Shown here piece by piece: positions 63,123 through 64,000 of a stretch of 64,000 bases of DNA (positions are counted from its first letter, which is position 1; every line of letters begins with the position of its first letter). The notes under the pieces were generated by a model. It was not told the origin of the DNA. It worked only from the letters and a program-made list of their open reading frames with translations, and did not search any database. Position numbers and translations under genes: made by a program. The stretch is taken from assembly GCA_030549175.1 (NCBI GenBank), contig JAUKUA010000001.1:3162001-3226000 (forward strand), given 5' to 3'. The stretch is from Lasiosphaeris hirsuta. Taxonomy: Eukaryota > Ascomycota > Sordariomycetes > Sordariales > Lasiosphaeriaceae.

Positions 63123-63174
63123 ATTGATGCCTGGCGTTGATGCCTGGCGTTGATTCTTGGTGTTGATGCCTGAG
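63123..63174. repeat. 13-bp tandem array, four copies
   Basis: Units of the form GTTGATGCCTGGC: copy 1 (ATTGATGCCTGGC), copy 2 perfect, copy 3 GTTGATTCTTGGT, copy 4 GTTGATGCCTGAG. Differences in copy 3 are C-to-T or G-to-T changes. Confidence 0.85.
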
Positions 63175-64000
63175 GCTTGAGGCTTTCCTTTGCAGGGGCT
63201 TGGAATCGTCTCCATTTATACTCCACGGGTGCCTCAAAAGAATGCCTTTTGAGGTGCTATGGGTACCTTTTCAATGCTAGGGCGGTCCTCTTGTTTGTAT
63301 TGCACACTGGCAAACAAGCAACCTAGAGGCCGGAGTGAGGATGAGCTGTCGTCACCCCTAACTCAAAACCTCACATTACTGGCGGGAACTCGTGAGCCTC
63401 TCCTGCCCTCCAGAAACCTACAGTATTGACCGCCTGGGGCCGAATAAATGAGGTTGCCACGCCGAAATTCACCCCTCCTTGTGAGTTTCTCGTGATAGAT
63501 ACTCGATGCTTCTTTCTCTGCCTTTGCCACCGCGACGGCAATCGTATTTTCGAGGGCGTAGGATCAAAATATCTGCCAGCGCCGGATATAAATATTGAGC
63601 TTGCATTTCGAGCTGAACATCGTGAATTATCGCCATATGACTGGCTGTGGGGTGGAAGGAATACGGATTTTTGCTGTTCGCATACAAGAAGACTCGGAAC
63701 ACTGAATCGAGATGGGAGGCCTGAGGTAGTTGACGATGCCCCCCGGGCCTTGCTTTCTATGTATCTAGGGGGAGGGGGTTAATACGAATACGCGGCAGAG
63801 GTACTTGAATAGGTCCAGGTCTCTTCTGAGTCCCACATTCCACCGAGAAGGAGCCGCCCAGGTCTCCCCAATTGCCCGGTTAGGTAGGTACCTCTGTCAG
63901 CCAGTAAACCACACAAACTCACGCCTTCCGTCTGCTGCCGGTGGATTGTTGCTTCTCACCGAAGTCGAGGTGCCGACCTGTGTACCATGTAGTAACTTGA

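Larger units (their letters stand above)
60600..64000. other. Gene-poor end of the window
   Basis: About 3.4 kb with only short frames, none recognised. Examples are the minus-strand frames near 61118-61441 and 61576-61926, and the plus-strand frames 62270-62581 and 62785-62991. A 13-bp array lies at 63123-63174. This may be decayed sequence like the ABM-like relic just before it, or UTR of a gene beyond the window end. Confidence 0.45.

Overview
The window is nuclear DNA of a filamentous ascomycete (Pezizomycotina, most likely a Sordariomycete). Short introns of about 42-86 bp carry GTRNGT-type donors and CTRAC/CTAAC branch points. Nearly every gene is a conserved fungal housekeeping or regulatory gene spaced over 1-3 kb. 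The proteins and several exon positions (homeobox factor, Ssk2-type kinase, Prp40, Chd1) match the filamentous-fungal forms. Species was not determined.

Layout. 1-2469 (+): 3' part of the exosome nuclease RRP44/DIS3. 3264-4965 (-): ribosome-assembly GTPase NUG1. 5313-6135 (-): relic of a DDE (Tc1/mariner/pogo-like) transposase. 8274-9319 (+): five-exon HAD phosphatase. 9320-19345: about 10 kb with no gene I can support. 19346-21508 (+): homeobox transcription factor. 23307-27450 (-): HOG-pathway MAPKKK. 28862-31939 (+): replication initiator SLD3. 32309-34244 (-): TRAPPII subunit TRS65. 34719-37380 (+): U1 snRNP protein PRP40. 38096-38175 (-): truncated tRNA-Arg(UCU). 38911-41467 (-): RLI1/ABCE1 in 13 exons, including 12-nt and 6-nt microexons. 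43464-48753 (+): CHD1 remodeler. 50208-52222 (-): HST3/HST4-class sirtuin. 54063-57396 (+): Mediator subunit MED16. 57809-59191 (-): DUF3500 protein. 59192-64000: gene-poor end with a decayed ABM-like gene at about 60007-60599.

From SSK2 to MED16 the genes fall into four consecutive head-to-head pairs (SSK2/SLD3, TRS65/PRP40, RLI1/CHD1, HST3/MED16), so each pair may share a promoter region. They serve basic functions: RNA decay and splicing, ribosome assembly and recycling, transcription and chromatin, replication initiation, vesicle traffic and osmostress signalling. I see no biosynthetic cluster and no intact mobile element. The most unusual signals are the fragmented 5' end of RLI1, two introns that are multiples of three and stop-free inside key motifs (homeodomain and the second Walker A of RLI1), the broken tRNA, the large empty region before the homeobox gene, and the disabled ABM-like gene. 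All splice models were built by hand from frame, splice signals and family conservation, without transcript data.
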